From contig JAUPFV010000005.1 of NCBI GenBank assembly GCA_036936605.1, positions 149,669,195 to 149,733,194 on the forward strand: a stretch of 64,000 nucleotides of DNA. Reading direction: 5' to 3'. Source of the stretch: Limnanthes douglasii subsp. nivea (Eukaryota; Streptophyta; Magnoliopsida; Brassicales; Limnanthaceae). The position numbers and the translations under genes were made by a program. This document shows, in pieces, positions 33,476 to 45,344 of the stretch; the first letter of the stretch is position 1, and each line of letters begins with the position of its first letter. The notes beneath the pieces are model-generated. The model did no database searches. It was not told the DNA's origin and saw only the letters and a list, made by a program, of their open reading frames with translations.

Positions 33476-35580
33476 TATAAAATTAGATTCACTGCATTAA
33501 CAATAGCTCTTATATTCATCAATTAAATAGTTGAAACTAAAACGACTTCTGACCAACCAATCCCACTTGCTTGTTATGAAATCAACCATACTTTCATAAT
33601 TTTTAAAATTATTAAGGAAACGGACAAAAACCTGATTATTTATGTTTAAAATAACTAATAAAAGCATTACAAACCTAAAAATAAAAAAAAATAAAAAATA
33701 AAAATAAATATTGAAACTATTTTCCACCTACCATTCACATATTTCCACAACCAAAATATAAAGATGAAAAATAGGTTTCTCGAACAAAATTGCACATAAT
33801 TTTGCAACCAAACAACACTAACTAAATGCGCAGCCAAAGTGACCGTAACTCTGCACCTAGTTAACACTTAGTATTCGCGTAAAACAACAACACATAATTT
33901 TGCAACCACTATTGCAAACTAAAAAAGGTCCACAAATTTGTTTTCCCAACATTACTCTTTTCAGATATTTTTCAAAAATATTAATGTGAATATATGAAAT
34001 CAAAGAATCAACAGAACTAAAACAATCATATATATCAAGAACAACCACACAATAATTCAAAATATATAAAACAACAAAATAAGAATATAAAAATTATTTG
34101 GATCGACAAACGACTTCAAAAATTGTAGATGCAATTAGAGAATAAAAAAAATAAGAACTGATCATCAGTTGCAAAACAATTGATCCCAAAAAAGAAGAAA
34201 ACCTAGAATCTAACAAAACCTAGGATTTACGATCCGCAAATAATAATATAACCTATAAACAAGAGTATCATTTTACTTTCATTATTTTAAATTACATTAT
34301 TTTTTGAATTTCTTTTTAATATAACTTTTTTATGTCAAACTTGTTTACCAATAACAATATAAGATTTGATAAAATATGGACAATCCCCTACTAATAAATT
34401 AGTATTTATTGATAATCACTTAAATATCTCAAATACCAATGATACCCTTGTCTATATGGATATAAAACCTGGTTTGATATTACTAAAAAAGAAATACTAC
34501 CAATAACAGAAGTACATTAAAGGTATTGAAATATCCGGGGACAAAAATTAAATTTTTTTATTTTTTTATTCAAATAAAAAAAAAACGCCATATAAAGTGA
34601 AATAAAAAATAGTTCTGATATATTTATATACACGTTAGTTTGTAATTTGTGTTTTTTTTAAATTGAAATTTTTGGATTAAACTATTAACACTTATGTATT
34701 GCAAGTTGTGTTTTTCAAAATATCCTTGAGTTATTTGTATGTGAGGATGGAGTTTTCAAACGAACAAAATTCTAAATGGATAATTTATCTCAACTAATGT
34801 GGTTATCGATCCATTTCGATTTTAAAAAAATTGGAGCAGACCATTTAGTTTGTCAATTCAAAACCGTTAAATTTATCAATTCAAATCGGACATACTGTAT
34901 ATAAATTTTAGCTAAACATATTACATAACTCACCATTCCTTTGGTTGTTAACCTATCTTGGACCTGGTAAGAAAATTTTATTATGTCTATAAGTATTATT
35001 ATATAAGACTAGTACTTTGTCTTATCTCGTAACTGAGGTTCTCGTTGTGTTGGGGATATAAATTGCCTCTAAAATCAATCATAAGAGTTCTGAAAATTTA
35101 GATAAAGCTCTGAACTGGTTTCTAAAGTAATTTCTAAGCTACTATTCAACTAAAGAATATGGCCAAAAATTATTTAAAGGAACGTCAAATATAACAGTAA
35201 TGTATGCTAATTTTAATAAAGAACTCTTAGAGGACATCATGTTTTTGTTTCAAAATTTCTTTAAGGGCCATATCATATTATAAACACTGATTGCTTCCTA
35301 GAAACACTTGTATTTATGCACTTATCATAACTAGAATGTTTTTAGCCAATTTATACTCTATACCAGTGTGACTACTGTGTCACGTTCTTGCTAAAAAGTA
35401 GGGGTATTAATTGCAGACCATGTGATGGAGAAGTCTGGTGTATAAGATGAGCTTGAAGACCATATGGTGGAGAAGTCTGGTGCAGAAGATGAGCTTTCCT
35501 CGGTAGAGATCATATTTCAATAACAATTTTCTTTCCTTTTCTTTTTTGCTGTTTGTTATTATAGTAACCAGAGAATTTCC
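33476..35580. other. AT-rich stretch, copy B of 19611-21715
   Basis: Nearly identical to its partner. No gene recognised. Confidence 0.7.
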
Positions 35581-36650
35581 AAATTCAGTAGCTTTATTGG
35601 TTGGAAATGTTAGTCTTTTTTTCGATTTTACTTCAACAAACTCAATCGGTTTTTGTGGCGAGATGTAATATTACGGATAATATCTTTTTCTCTCAAGAAC
35701 TTTTAAGGGGTTATCAGATTAATAGTAAGGGTCCGAGAGGCGCTCTCAAATCGATCTTATGAAAGCATTTGACAATGTTCTGACATCTTATCCTTGATAT
35801 TCTAGTGGCCATGAACTTTCTGGAGTAGATGATCAGTTGGATCATACAATGTATTGTCACCGCGTCTTATATTGTTAATATTAACAATGACCCTCATGAG
35901 CATTGTTTTGGTAGAAATGGTCTTAGACAACGTGACCCCGTATCCCCCTTCTTATTTGTCTTGGTTATGCAAGTTCTCTCCAATATTCTTAAGGAGAATA
36001 GTACTGATGAGAACTTTCATTTCCACTAGAAGTGTCATAATCTTGAGATTGTCAACATTTGCTTCTGAGATGGGGTCTTAACAACTGCCGAATCGTGTCT
36101 TATGCAATTCTCCCTAAAAAACCATTAATCACATCCTATTTGAGTGTAGTTTCACTCATTTCATTTGGGGTTACGCAAGCTCCAAGCTTGGCCTCCCCAT
36201 AATTTATATTAACAATTGGGTCTTGTAGATCCATGAGGCGTCTAAATGGCCTCCATCCATATCTTGATACCTTTGGCGAGCCTGCTTTGGCGCTGTCATT
36301 TACCACGTCTGGTGTGAGAGGAATGCGAGAATTTTTAGATCCTCTCGTACCCTCGTCTATGTGGTATGTTACCACGTGCTTTCGGATCTTCGATTCAGAC
36401 TCATTAGAATCAAGGTTGTTTATCATATCTAGTTCCGTTTAAAACTCTAACTTAAGCTTGTTGTATGTTTATTTGTAATAGCCTCATCTCCCTCCCGGGA
36501 TGATGTGTGTTGTTCGCCTTCAACGCGGCTGTCTAACTTCTCTATTCATTTCGGTCTTAGCACTGCTGCTTTGCTTTGTTGTTTTTATTTGGCCCAATAT
36601 TGGCTGATCATTTTGCTATGGTTGTTTTTTTCGTTTTCTACCAAAAAAAT
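35581..36650 (+). mobile_element. Old LINE remnant 1, copy B (uninterrupted)
   Basis: The same sequence as 21716-21881 plus 27779-28662 without the young LINE. The empty target site AAATCGATCTTATGAAAG is at 35748-35765. The RT-like frame 35829-36029 reads GRNGLRQRDPVSPFLFVLVM, one step closer to the usual GLRQGDP than copy A (GLRKHDP). Confidence 0.8.
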
Positions 36651-37494
36651 GTGTTTTAAGAGTTATTAGAATGGATTAGAAATTTATGATTACTACATTC
36701 AAGAATTATGTTTTAACCTAACCTACATATCTATAGTATTTAACACCTAACTTTACTTTATATTCTATTTGTAGAGTAATTCGTCATTTTTTCCACTCTT
36801 ACTCTTAACATGTAATTGGTGATGAGGATTATCCTTAACGTCACCATGTGGTTATGTACTATTGTCAGCTCTACCCTACTAACTATAATTGTTGGAGTTA
36901 TCAAAGGCGTTGGGTCTTCAGTATGTAATATATAAATGCCCATTTCTGAGCTATAAAAATAATACCATAATTTGATACATAATATCTGATATTGGTCAAA
37001 TGGCACACAACTATGTAACTATTTTGGATAGATGCAAATGAGTTTTATTTGTCACGTGGATATCATAAATGGGCGAGTTGGTACTCAAATTAAATATCTC
37101 GACGAGCCCAACGATTTTCAAAAGCGTGATATTAATTGTCACGAAATTCAGAACTCAAATTCTACTTTTTAGAGTCTGAAAAACCTATTTTACTATTTTT
37201 GATATTTTATTTTATTTTATTATATTTTTGGAAAATATATTAATTAGTGATTAAAATCTAATTGAGTTCATATTTTATTTAATTTTTGTTTTTAATATTT
37301 TTTTAGAATATTGAATTAGAGTTTTGCATGTCTCATATATAAAGCATTTAATACTTTTTTTGTTGATGCTTAGTGTTAAAACATTTTTTTTAAGTGAATA
37401 AAATTTTAGACTTTGAGCCTAAGTACGAGTGTGTTCTAGAAAATTTAAGGTTTCATTTATCAGTTTGTTCTTCTTCTAATTTCTGCTGCATCAG
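36651..37494. other. AT-rich stretch, copy B of 28663-29500
   Basis: No gene seen. It probably includes the decayed 3' part of a chromovirus LTR before the primer site at 37496. Confidence 0.5.
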
Positions 37495-37495
37495 T

Positions 37496-38108
37496 TGGTA
37501 TCAAAGCTCCAACACTCCCTGATACACGGATACACAAGTCATATTTTTGGAACCTAATTTTTCTGATTTGAAGACTAGAATAGAGAACAACATCTTCCAG
37601 TCTACATGCACAATTGGAGAAATAATTTTCAAGTTCATAATCTATTCAAATAGTTATGAGAATCTGATTTCAAAGAGGTTGTGGTCTTCTAAACCGTTAC
37701 ATACTATCAAGACTGATAGGGTACAATGAGGTAACAGCTTTTAGACGTTGTCTAATTTCATTTTATGTTGGTAATTATAAAGATACAACATGGTGTGACT
37801 TAGTAACTATAGATTTTTTCCATCTAGTATTAGGATGCCCATGAATTTTTAAGAGGAATTGTACTTATGATGGTAGAATGAATCGATATAGTTTTGTGTT
37901 AGATGGTCGCAAGATTACATTGGTGCCATCTAGAGTAGTGTCCCAAAAACCACCATAAGTTAAAGAGTTTCATGCTCATATTATACCAGTTATCGATCTT
38001 AGTTTTGACGCTAAAGCCGTATTTGATCTCGGGTTTGACAAGACAAACTATGATAAGGATATCTTTGATGCATTTGGTTTGGTATTTGATAAACTCGTAT
38101 ACGGATGA
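37496..38108 (+). pseudogene. Chromovirus remnant: primer site and protease, copy B
   Basis: This copies 29508-30120 with a few substitutions (for example MEPNFSD for MEPDFSD). It shares the same stops, so the decay predates the duplication. Confidence 0.75.
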
Positions 38109-38398
38109 GGAACTAGTTGTTAGATGATAGATGATATATTTTTGGAATTGTTTAAAGTTTTTATGAAGATATTATATATATATATTATGATATGTTTAAT
38201 TGTATTTGATTATAAAATATATTAACTGAAAAAATAGAGTTTATTTCTCTCCAAAAACTCCATTCTTTGTTGTCAATGAAGGCATTTATTTTCAGCCTTA
38301 AGGTTCTTTGTCATCTTCTCGATAAGATACTAAACTGAATCCAACAATTTTAGCACGTCTTCAATTTGTTGATGATTCACTACCACTAGAGCCACATG

Positions 38399-40026
38399 AG
38401 AACATTATAGTCTCACTTGCAATCAAACTAATAAACATCAAACCACACCAAGGGAATGAAGAAATCACAAGAAAACATTATACTCTCACTTGCAACTAAA
38501 CCAATACACATCAAACAACGCCAAGGGAATGAAGAAATCACAAGCAAACAGCATACAACCCAATCTCCAAGAGGTTATGTGATTCAAAAAGCTACAAGAA
38601 ACAACTATCCTTCTTTGAACCAGGTATACGAATCACAAACTCAAGACATTCAACCTACTATCACAAATAATTTCTCAAACTTGAGAAATAATCCAATCTT
38701 TGAGAAAATATCAACAAACTAATACCAAAACAACCTATCCCAAATAATGAAAGAGCCTCTATAGTCATACGCTGATGCTACAAGGATCTTTCCCAAGACT
38801 AACATCCAAAAAAAATGTCAATTTCTCCCTAAAAGAAGATCAATCGGCTGTTGAATTCGTGGAAAATGATAAATGTCTTCTAGAATCCATGGACAAACAA
38901 ACATTAATATGAAAGTTTTTTATAGGTAGACAAAAAATAATAGAGATTAATTAGGCTATGAAGGTGCAATGTTTAGTTGTTCCCTTTGGGATAATAGACA
39001 TCTAATGATCGAGATAGACCTCCAAAAACATGTTAAAAGGATGTTGAGGCGCAATGTATGGATTGTAGAAAAATTCACCATGTGTCTATTAAAATGGAGC
39101 CCAAACTTAAACCCATAAGATAATTAGCGGTTACTCCCACCTGGATCACATTCCTTAGAATTTCATCTTTTATATATCAATAAGATACCATAAAATTTAT
39201 AGCAAAGATATTAAGAAATCCCTTACTAGTATGGGTTCCCCACAAGAACAAAGCTATGTTTAATTTTTGCATGACATGAATTGAACTTGATACATCAAAG
39301 GAACATATACCTAAAGTCTGGATTAGTTTTGGCAAAGAAAAATGATTCTGGAAAGAGGTTATATATAGAGCAAGACCAAGCTAGTGATCAAAATGCCTTC
39401 ATATTGTTCATAAAACCTCTGACTGTAGAAAATCAATCCAAGCAAAACAAGTTTAAAAATAGGAAAATCAACATCCTAAACATGCATTAAATATTAAACA
39501 ACTATGTCAACTGAAATATGGAAGCCCAAACTCAAGTCGATAATTGTCAAAGATCTCGAGAATGCTTTTACATAAATCAACAATAAGGATAACACAATTC
39601 ATTACAAGCCAGTTCAAAACAATGTACAAAAAAATACAACACAAGCCTCAAATGGCTAGCAAACACCATCACCAACCATAATCTATCTAGCAATAATCTA
39701 CTTACCACATATCCCCAAGCATCTTGTAACACAAATGACTCTTCTACTCTTTACACTAATAACAAGCTAGTCAGCAATAATCACATACAGGAATATCATA
39801 AGGCAGAGATAATTGAAGCCCTCCACTCTATAAATACAGGTCTAATGTTATCATCAACAAACGAGCAAGAATCCCCAAGACAATGCACTCCTTATCCCAA
39901 ACTCAAAACCACAGGTAGCCTACCTTCAACCCCAAAATTTTACATGTTAAAGAAATAAATTACATCAAGAAGTCCTAGATCAGAAAACCAAAAAAAGTAA
40001 AGCTAAAACCTCCAAAAATCTTAATC
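38399..40026 (+). pseudogene. Old LINE 2, ORF1, copy B
   Basis: This copies 30409-32036, including the 73-bp internal duplication. It is directly interrupted by the Tat-2 left LTR at 40032. The matching ORF2 resumes beyond the Tat-2 right LTR at 50558. Confidence 0.75.
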
Positions 40027-40031
40027 TCAAC

Positions 40032-40501
40032 TGGTGAGGATAATAACCGCCTGAGGGTAGGCTAGTAATTTCAACTGGAGTTTTAAAGTGGTGTATGGGT
40101 GTTTAACGGTGGTGTGTGGGTGTTTAACGGTTAGAATAGAGAGTAGAGAGATGATTAATTAGCTTGGTAGCAGTTAATTCTCATTACCCATAGTTAATGC
40201 TGGTGGTTGGGTATTTATAGTATGATGTTTGGGCCCTTATGGGCTTTCGGTTCATGTTTAATGGACCCGGGTCATGATTAAAGACCCATGAGCTCTAAGT
40301 AGGAGAGCAAGTAGCTTAGTCAGGAAGTGTTTAGGTTTTTTAGTACTTTAGTCATAGTTCGAATAATCTTAAGTTTATAGTGTCCAAAGTAATCTGTCCG
40401 GAAGTGATCTGTTCGATTTATGTCCTTGTAGCCTGTCCGGGTTTCGGAGAGACTTAGACTGATTTACCCTTCCGGGGAGCATGCTGAATTCGGACTCATC
40501 A
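40032..40501 (-). repeat. Tat-2 3' LTR (left in the window)
   Basis: On the plus strand it runs TGGTGAGGATAATAACC to GGACTCATCA. It pairs with 50088-50557. Its outer 342-346 bp are duplicated at 32042-32387. Confidence 0.95.
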
Positions 40502-40517
40502 GGAGCCCCTTTTTTAG
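40502..40517 (-). other. Tat-2 polypurine tract
   Basis: On the minus strand, CTAAAAAAGGGGCTCC directly abuts the LTR start TGATGAGTCC. Confidence 0.75.
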
Positions 40518-40828
40518 GTGTTTGAGCAAGTGTTCTTGTCAAAGAACTGAAAAACAGTCCGATGTATGAAGTGGTTCTCAATTCGGACAGAACTGTGGGT
40601 ATACCCGGACAGGTTAAGCTTTACGAATTCCAAACGGTTTTTGCCAGAGTTAGTGGGACACGTGTCGCTCTCTGATTGGCCACTCCAGCCATTTTTCACC
40701 TTGAATTTCGCACCACCTTCTTCAACAAGTAACCTCTTTAATTACCAATAATGACATCAGCGCCGTCTTTTAATCATTGCCCAACTTTTCGGATTCTCCT
40801 AGGAATCAACTCCTTTTTTCAAATCTAC

Positions 40829-40834
40829 TATAAA
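40829..40834 (+). promoter_or_regulatory. Candidate TATA box of the Tat-2 antisense gene
   Basis: CTACTATAAATTCACA lies about 103 bp before the aORF ATG at 40937. A CT-rich leader follows (TTTCTCTCTCTAAAAC). This suggests the antisense gene has its own RNA polymerase II promoter inside the element. Not proven. Confidence 0.5.
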
Positions 40835-40936
40835 TTCACATTCATTTTCCACCGTTTTACCATCTCTTTCAAATTTCACTCTGCAAATTTACTTAGAGCT
40901 TTCTCTCTCTAAAACTAAAAATTTCCTTGGCTGTTT

Positions 40937-43916
40937 ATGTTTACAGCAAGAACAACATTGATCAAAGGTGGTTGGCTCAACCTTTCGGAGTTGGAGAAAG
41001 CGCAAAAGGTCGAGAAAGAAAGGCGAATAGCAGCGGGGCTACCATCATCACCTGTTGAGAGACCAGTTGCTTCTGTTACAGAGTCGGATCGAGGCTCATC
41101 CTCCTCCAAAGGTACCAAGCCCAAAAAACTCTTTCAATCCACCCTCTCACCCATAGTCTCTGGTTCCTCAGTCCAGAAGTCAATACCTGCTGTTGAGCCA
41201 GGAGTCACAGCTACAAGTGTCAGGAAACCCTCCCCTTTTTTAGCTATGGGATCTGATTCCGATCACTCTCCAGAAAAGTTAGTTATTAAGAGGCCAAGTC
41301 GGTTAGTTAAGGGACTAACCTCCAAGAATACTCCCTCAAAATCGGGGGCAAAAAATAGTGATTCTGGGTCTGGAGTGCCCATTAGAGCTCCCCGGGAGAG
41401 GCCAACTGGTCCGGAGGCTAGCAGCCCGGTACCTCCAAGAGAGACTTCTGCCTCCGAGCCCCAACCTGAGGTGAGAAGTCAGAAAAATACAGACAGTCAG
41501 CAGTCCGGAAGCCAGGTTGTGCCAAGCCTCAACCCTCCCCGGATCACTACCACAGAAGCTCCCCCAACAGTTATGGAGGAGAAAATGGAGGACTCTGCTG
41601 AAGAGGTCCCTTTTGAGTCCGAGTCCTCCGGACAGGCTGATATTACTGCTGTTGCTGCCAAGAAAGGCAAGGAGAATCTGTACTTGAGGCATCCGGACCT
41701 GCCGGAGTGCCTTGAGGGGAGAGTGGGGTCGTGCTTTCACAAAGTTGAGCTCAAGTACCTCTTGGCCTTGCAGAAAACCAAGTATGCATTCATCCATACT
41801 TCAGACCTGGGTCGAATGCGCACAAAATGGGGGATCCCCGAAGATGTAAAGATAAGGATCCCCATTGATCCGGAGACCCCTATGGACTGCAAACGAAATG
41901 AAATAGTCTTCTTTACAGAGCTATTTAATTGGGGACTCAGGTTCCCACTGGACCCGGAGATCGTACGGTACTTCCACCTGGTCAAGCTATGCCCAACTCA
42001 GCTGAGTCCCAATGGCTCGTTCACCTTGATGTCATGTATCATGACATCTAGGTTTTCTGGGATCCCTCTTCCTATGGAAGAGTTTGCAGCAGTGGCCAAC
42101 CTTTGCAAGCACCACCAATTCCCCTTCTATCATTTCAATATGGGGAACGATCTCAAGGCTGTTGATGACCTCTTGGAGTCAGAGAGCAAATGGAGGAGCC
42201 AATTTCTGTTTGTCAGTGGCGCCTGGGAAAATGGCAAGAGAATCAAAGCCGGAGAGAACCCAAGCCTCCTCAGGAGTAGGTGGAGGAGTGATCGTAAGTT
42301 TCTTACTTTAGATTTCTGTCCGTTTCTCTCTTTTCTTTTTTCTTTAAGTTAAGTTTAAACTAACCAGTTTTTCTTTTGTTCTAGCAGAGCTGCCAAAGGA
42401 GTTCGGGGACTATTTGAAGGCCGGACAGACTACCTGTGGCAAAATCAATGCTTGGGCCGCAGAGAACTGGGAGAATCGATTCCACAAGGCCTTCACCCCT
42501 GGAAATTTAGCAAGGTCTCACCTGTGGAACACCACAGGTCGGAGAGACCTAACTTGGGAGGAGCTCACCACCTAGCCCGATGAAGACATTGTGCTTAGAA
42601 GGTCCCACGAACTGGATGAGACTCTCTACCTGCCTGCCCGGGCTAAAGCCCCAAGCAAAATGAAAGGCAGAAGAAGAGGCAAAAAGGTGGCGGGCGATGC
42701 TGAGAAGGATGCCCCAACAGATCCAGAGGGGCCGACCCAGGTTCAAATTGATGCAGCCCTCTTGCAGGTGGTCGAGCAGGAGACCGAAAGGCAGGAAGTT
42801 GACATCCCAAAACCTCCAAGGGCTCCCAAGAGAACTCGCAAGCAAGTAGGTGAAAGCGCTGACCGGGAAGCCAAGAAGAAAAAGACTTCCCAAGGAGATG
42901 AGCTCGCTCTCCGGGATCCGGAGCCTTCCTTCCCCACTGACCCCTCCGACCCAACTCTGGCCGAAGAGATTCCAAGAGACTTTCACACTAATGAGGTAGA
43001 AGGGGGAGATCTCAATCTCGATGGAATGGATATCACAGGTCTAGCTGGGCTTGGTGAGTATTTCCTTGGCCTCCCTAGAGATGAATTCGTAGGGCCCTAT
43101 GTTCCTCCAAGTAGCTCCAATACAGTCAATTTCAATGGTAAGACCTTCATGGTTTCTAGTGAAAAGGACATCATAGCCCATTCCTTGCTTAGTAACGTGC
43201 AGCCAGTTCTTACATTGGAGAGGCAAGTTCGGAGTCAGGCGGACACCATCAAAAACCTCAAGTCTGAGAAGGAAAAACTGTCCGGAGACCTCCGCACTAC
43301 TACCACCAACGCTGATTTGCTCAAGGAAGCAAACGAGGAGCTGAAGAGGAACCATGATAAGAGCAACACAAAAGTTGCCACCCTAGAAAAAACCATAAAA
43401 GATCTCCAGGAGAAGCTGTCTGGTATGGAGAAAGATCTTACGGCCTCAAGGGGAGAAACTATTGCAAAGGAGAAGATCATCACCAACTTGACCACTGACA
43501 AGATTTCTCTAGAAAATGAAGTGACCCAGGCTGCTGAGGAGAAAAAAGCTTTGTTAAAGGATCAAGAGGCCACAATTAAGGCCAAGATCAACGCCTATGC
43601 CAGGGAGATGATAAAAAACGAAGAGTTAATGGTTCAAAGGGTGAAGTCTGATATGGTTCTCCTTTTTCATGAAAAATTTCCGAAGAGGACCCTGGGGGAC
43701 TTATGGCTCTATGTGGACGATGATGACCTTCCATTTTACACAATGGTCGACGAAGGATTTTCCGGTGAATCCTCATCTGATAATGAAGAGAAGACCGGAG
43801 AAAGCCCAGGCGAAGAGGAGAATGACCCCAAGGGCAAGAAGGTAATCAAAGGGGGGAGCGACATCAAGGGTAAGAAAGCAGATGAGGGTGAGCCATCTTC
43901 AAAGGCTCAACCTTAA
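40937..43916 (+). CDS. Tat-2 antisense ORF (aORF), two exons, one internal stop
   Basis: Lies opposite to gag-pol, between integrase and the 3' LTR. Exon 1 is 40937-42293; exon 2 is about 42388-43916; about 961 residues if read through. Order: a basic N-terminus, a long Ser/Pro-rich disordered stretch (residues about 30-240), a conserved core with FTELFNWGLRFPLDPE, LTLMSCIMTSR-like and SGAWENGKR, an exon-2 part (PKEFGDYL, WENRFHKAF), basic patches (KMKGRRRGKK, AKKKKTSQ), then a long heptad-rich coiled coil (about 43215-43630) and an acidic C-terminus. TAG at 42573-42575 interrupts it. Homologous to the Tat-1 aORF. Function unknown; the core may correspond to the 'putative gypsy type transposon' family. 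Confidence 0.8.
42294..42387 (+). other. Intron in the Tat-2 aORF
   Basis: Donor GATC|GTAAGT, then a T-rich tract and acceptor TTGTTCTAGCAG. Both TAG (42384) and CAG (42387) are usable and both keep the frame, giving a NAGNAG choice (one extra residue). Splicing in phase 1 joins WRSD to QLPKEFGDYL. Without splicing, exon 1 ends at a stop at 42350-42352. The Tat-1 aORF has its intron at the same position. Confidence 0.75.
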
Positions 43917-44397
43917 TTTATGGTTTACTTTGTTTATCTTTCATTCAAACTAAAGTCCTTGGAAGGCCAAGGCACTCTTTTTGTAATGGTGTCCGTATTT
44001 GTTCGGACAAGTTTTTTTTTGTGCTGTACCCTGACTTATCCACAAGTCCTTGGAAGGCCAAGGCAATCTTAAGTTTTCCAATGAATATTTTTATTTTGCA
44101 CAACCATCATCTTCCTTTATTGTTTGCTTTAGTTTAGATAGCTAGAGTTTAAGTAGGTTTTAGTTGTTGCATTGTGAGAGTGTTTAAATTCTCTGGCTAG
44201 AGTTTAAATAGCCCTTAAATATTTCAGTCCGGGTAGTATAAGAACTTTGAAAATACTTAGAAAATTTTGAAGAAGGCATCGAATTTTATTGAACCATCCG
44301 GACACCTCATTAAAACCTCCCCGTGCTACCAGGGAGGAAAGAGTATGCCCCCAAATATTTACATGGAAGTTCAAACAAGTAAATATTTACACAAGTG
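43917..44397. other. Convergent 3' regions of aORF and pol
   Basis: No coding signal. The aORF (plus) and integrase (minus) end facing each other across 480 bp. AATGAATATTTTTATTTTGC near 44080 could serve as a 3'-end signal. GTCCTTGGAAGGCCAAGGCA occurs twice (near 43953 and 44045), a short direct repeat containing the palindrome CCTTGGAAGGCCAAGG. Confidence 0.5.
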
Positions 44398-45341
44398 TTA
44401 TTCCAAGTACATTCGAAGGTGCTCAATCTTCCAAGGGTGAGTTAAAACCCTGCCATCTTTGTCTTCCAACCAATAAGTCCCAGGCTTGATTCTTTCAACT
44501 ACAGTATACGGACCCTCCCAGGTTGGGGCCAGCTTTCCGAAGAGCTTTTCCTTAGTATGCAAGAAGACCTTCCTTAATACTTTTTCTCCTGGTTGGAAAT
44601 CTCTTCTTTTAACTTTAGAAGCAAACCTGCTTCTCATCAAGCCCTGATAGTGTGCCACTCTTAGGCAGGCTTTAACCCGTCTTTCTTCTATTAAATCAAG
44701 TTGATTTCTGATGGCCATCTCATTAGTGTGTCCGGAGAAGTTGTGAACACGAAAGGAAGGGAGTGTCTTCTCTATGGGGGCTACTGCATCCATTCCATAG
44801 ACCAAGGTAAAGGGAGACTCTTGTATTGCAGCCCCAGGTGTTGTCCGGTAGGCCCACAAGACTTCTTGTAGATAACTAGGCCATTTCCCAGCAGCCCCTT
44901 CTAGATTCTTCCTTAAACCGGACAGTATGGTCCTATTAGCCACTTCAACTTGCCCATTAGCTTGTGGGTGGAAAGGCGAAGAAAAACAATGTTGTATACC
45001 CCTTGAGGCACAGAAGCTTCCATTTCTCTATTGTCAAACTGTGGCCCATTGTCTGTGGTTATTTTCTGTGGGACACCAAATCTGCAACATATGTTGGACA
45101 AAATGAACTTTATGACAGCTTTTGATGTTGTCCCTGCCAGGGGAGCTGCTTCTATCCATTTTGAGAAGTAATCAATGGCCACAATTATAGTTCTACGCCC
45201 TCCGGACGCCACAGGGAGAGGCCCTACTAAGTCCAACCCCCATCGTTCAAAAGGGATGGGCTCAGAAATTGACTCCAAAGGAATGACTGGTACATGAATT
45301 TCATTCCTGTACCTTTGGCATGGGTCACACCTCTTCACCAA
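44398..45341 (-). pseudogene. Tat-2 integrase
   Basis: A zinc-binding region (LHDGEGSAHCGFR from the preceding frame, then KRCDPCQRY) leads into the DDE core: FERWGLDLVGPLP, IDYFSKWIEA and TTDNGPQFDN. A one-base frameshift near 44960 moves the third part (HKLMGKLKW in one frame, ANGQVEVANRTILSG-like in the other) into the frame that ends at 44398. The C-terminal domain (FQPGEKVLRKVF, KLAPTWEGPY, HPWKIEHLRMYLE) is complete. A TAG at 45342-45344 separates it from the frame upstream. Confidence 0.85.
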
Positions 45342-45344
45342 TTC

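Larger units (their letters stand above)
32384..40377. repeat. Tandem duplication unit B
   Basis: A second copy of unit A without the LINE. It contains the same MULE, old LINE, chromovirus and LINE ORF1 remnants in the same order and spacing. By eye the two copies differ at about 14 positions across 30.0-32.0 kb versus 38.0-40.0 kb. Confidence 0.95.

Noticed and set aside
42549..42986. 145-codon minus-strand frame, and a 110-codon frame at 42643-42975
   Set aside because: Both are shadows of the aORF second exon, with no recognisable motif.
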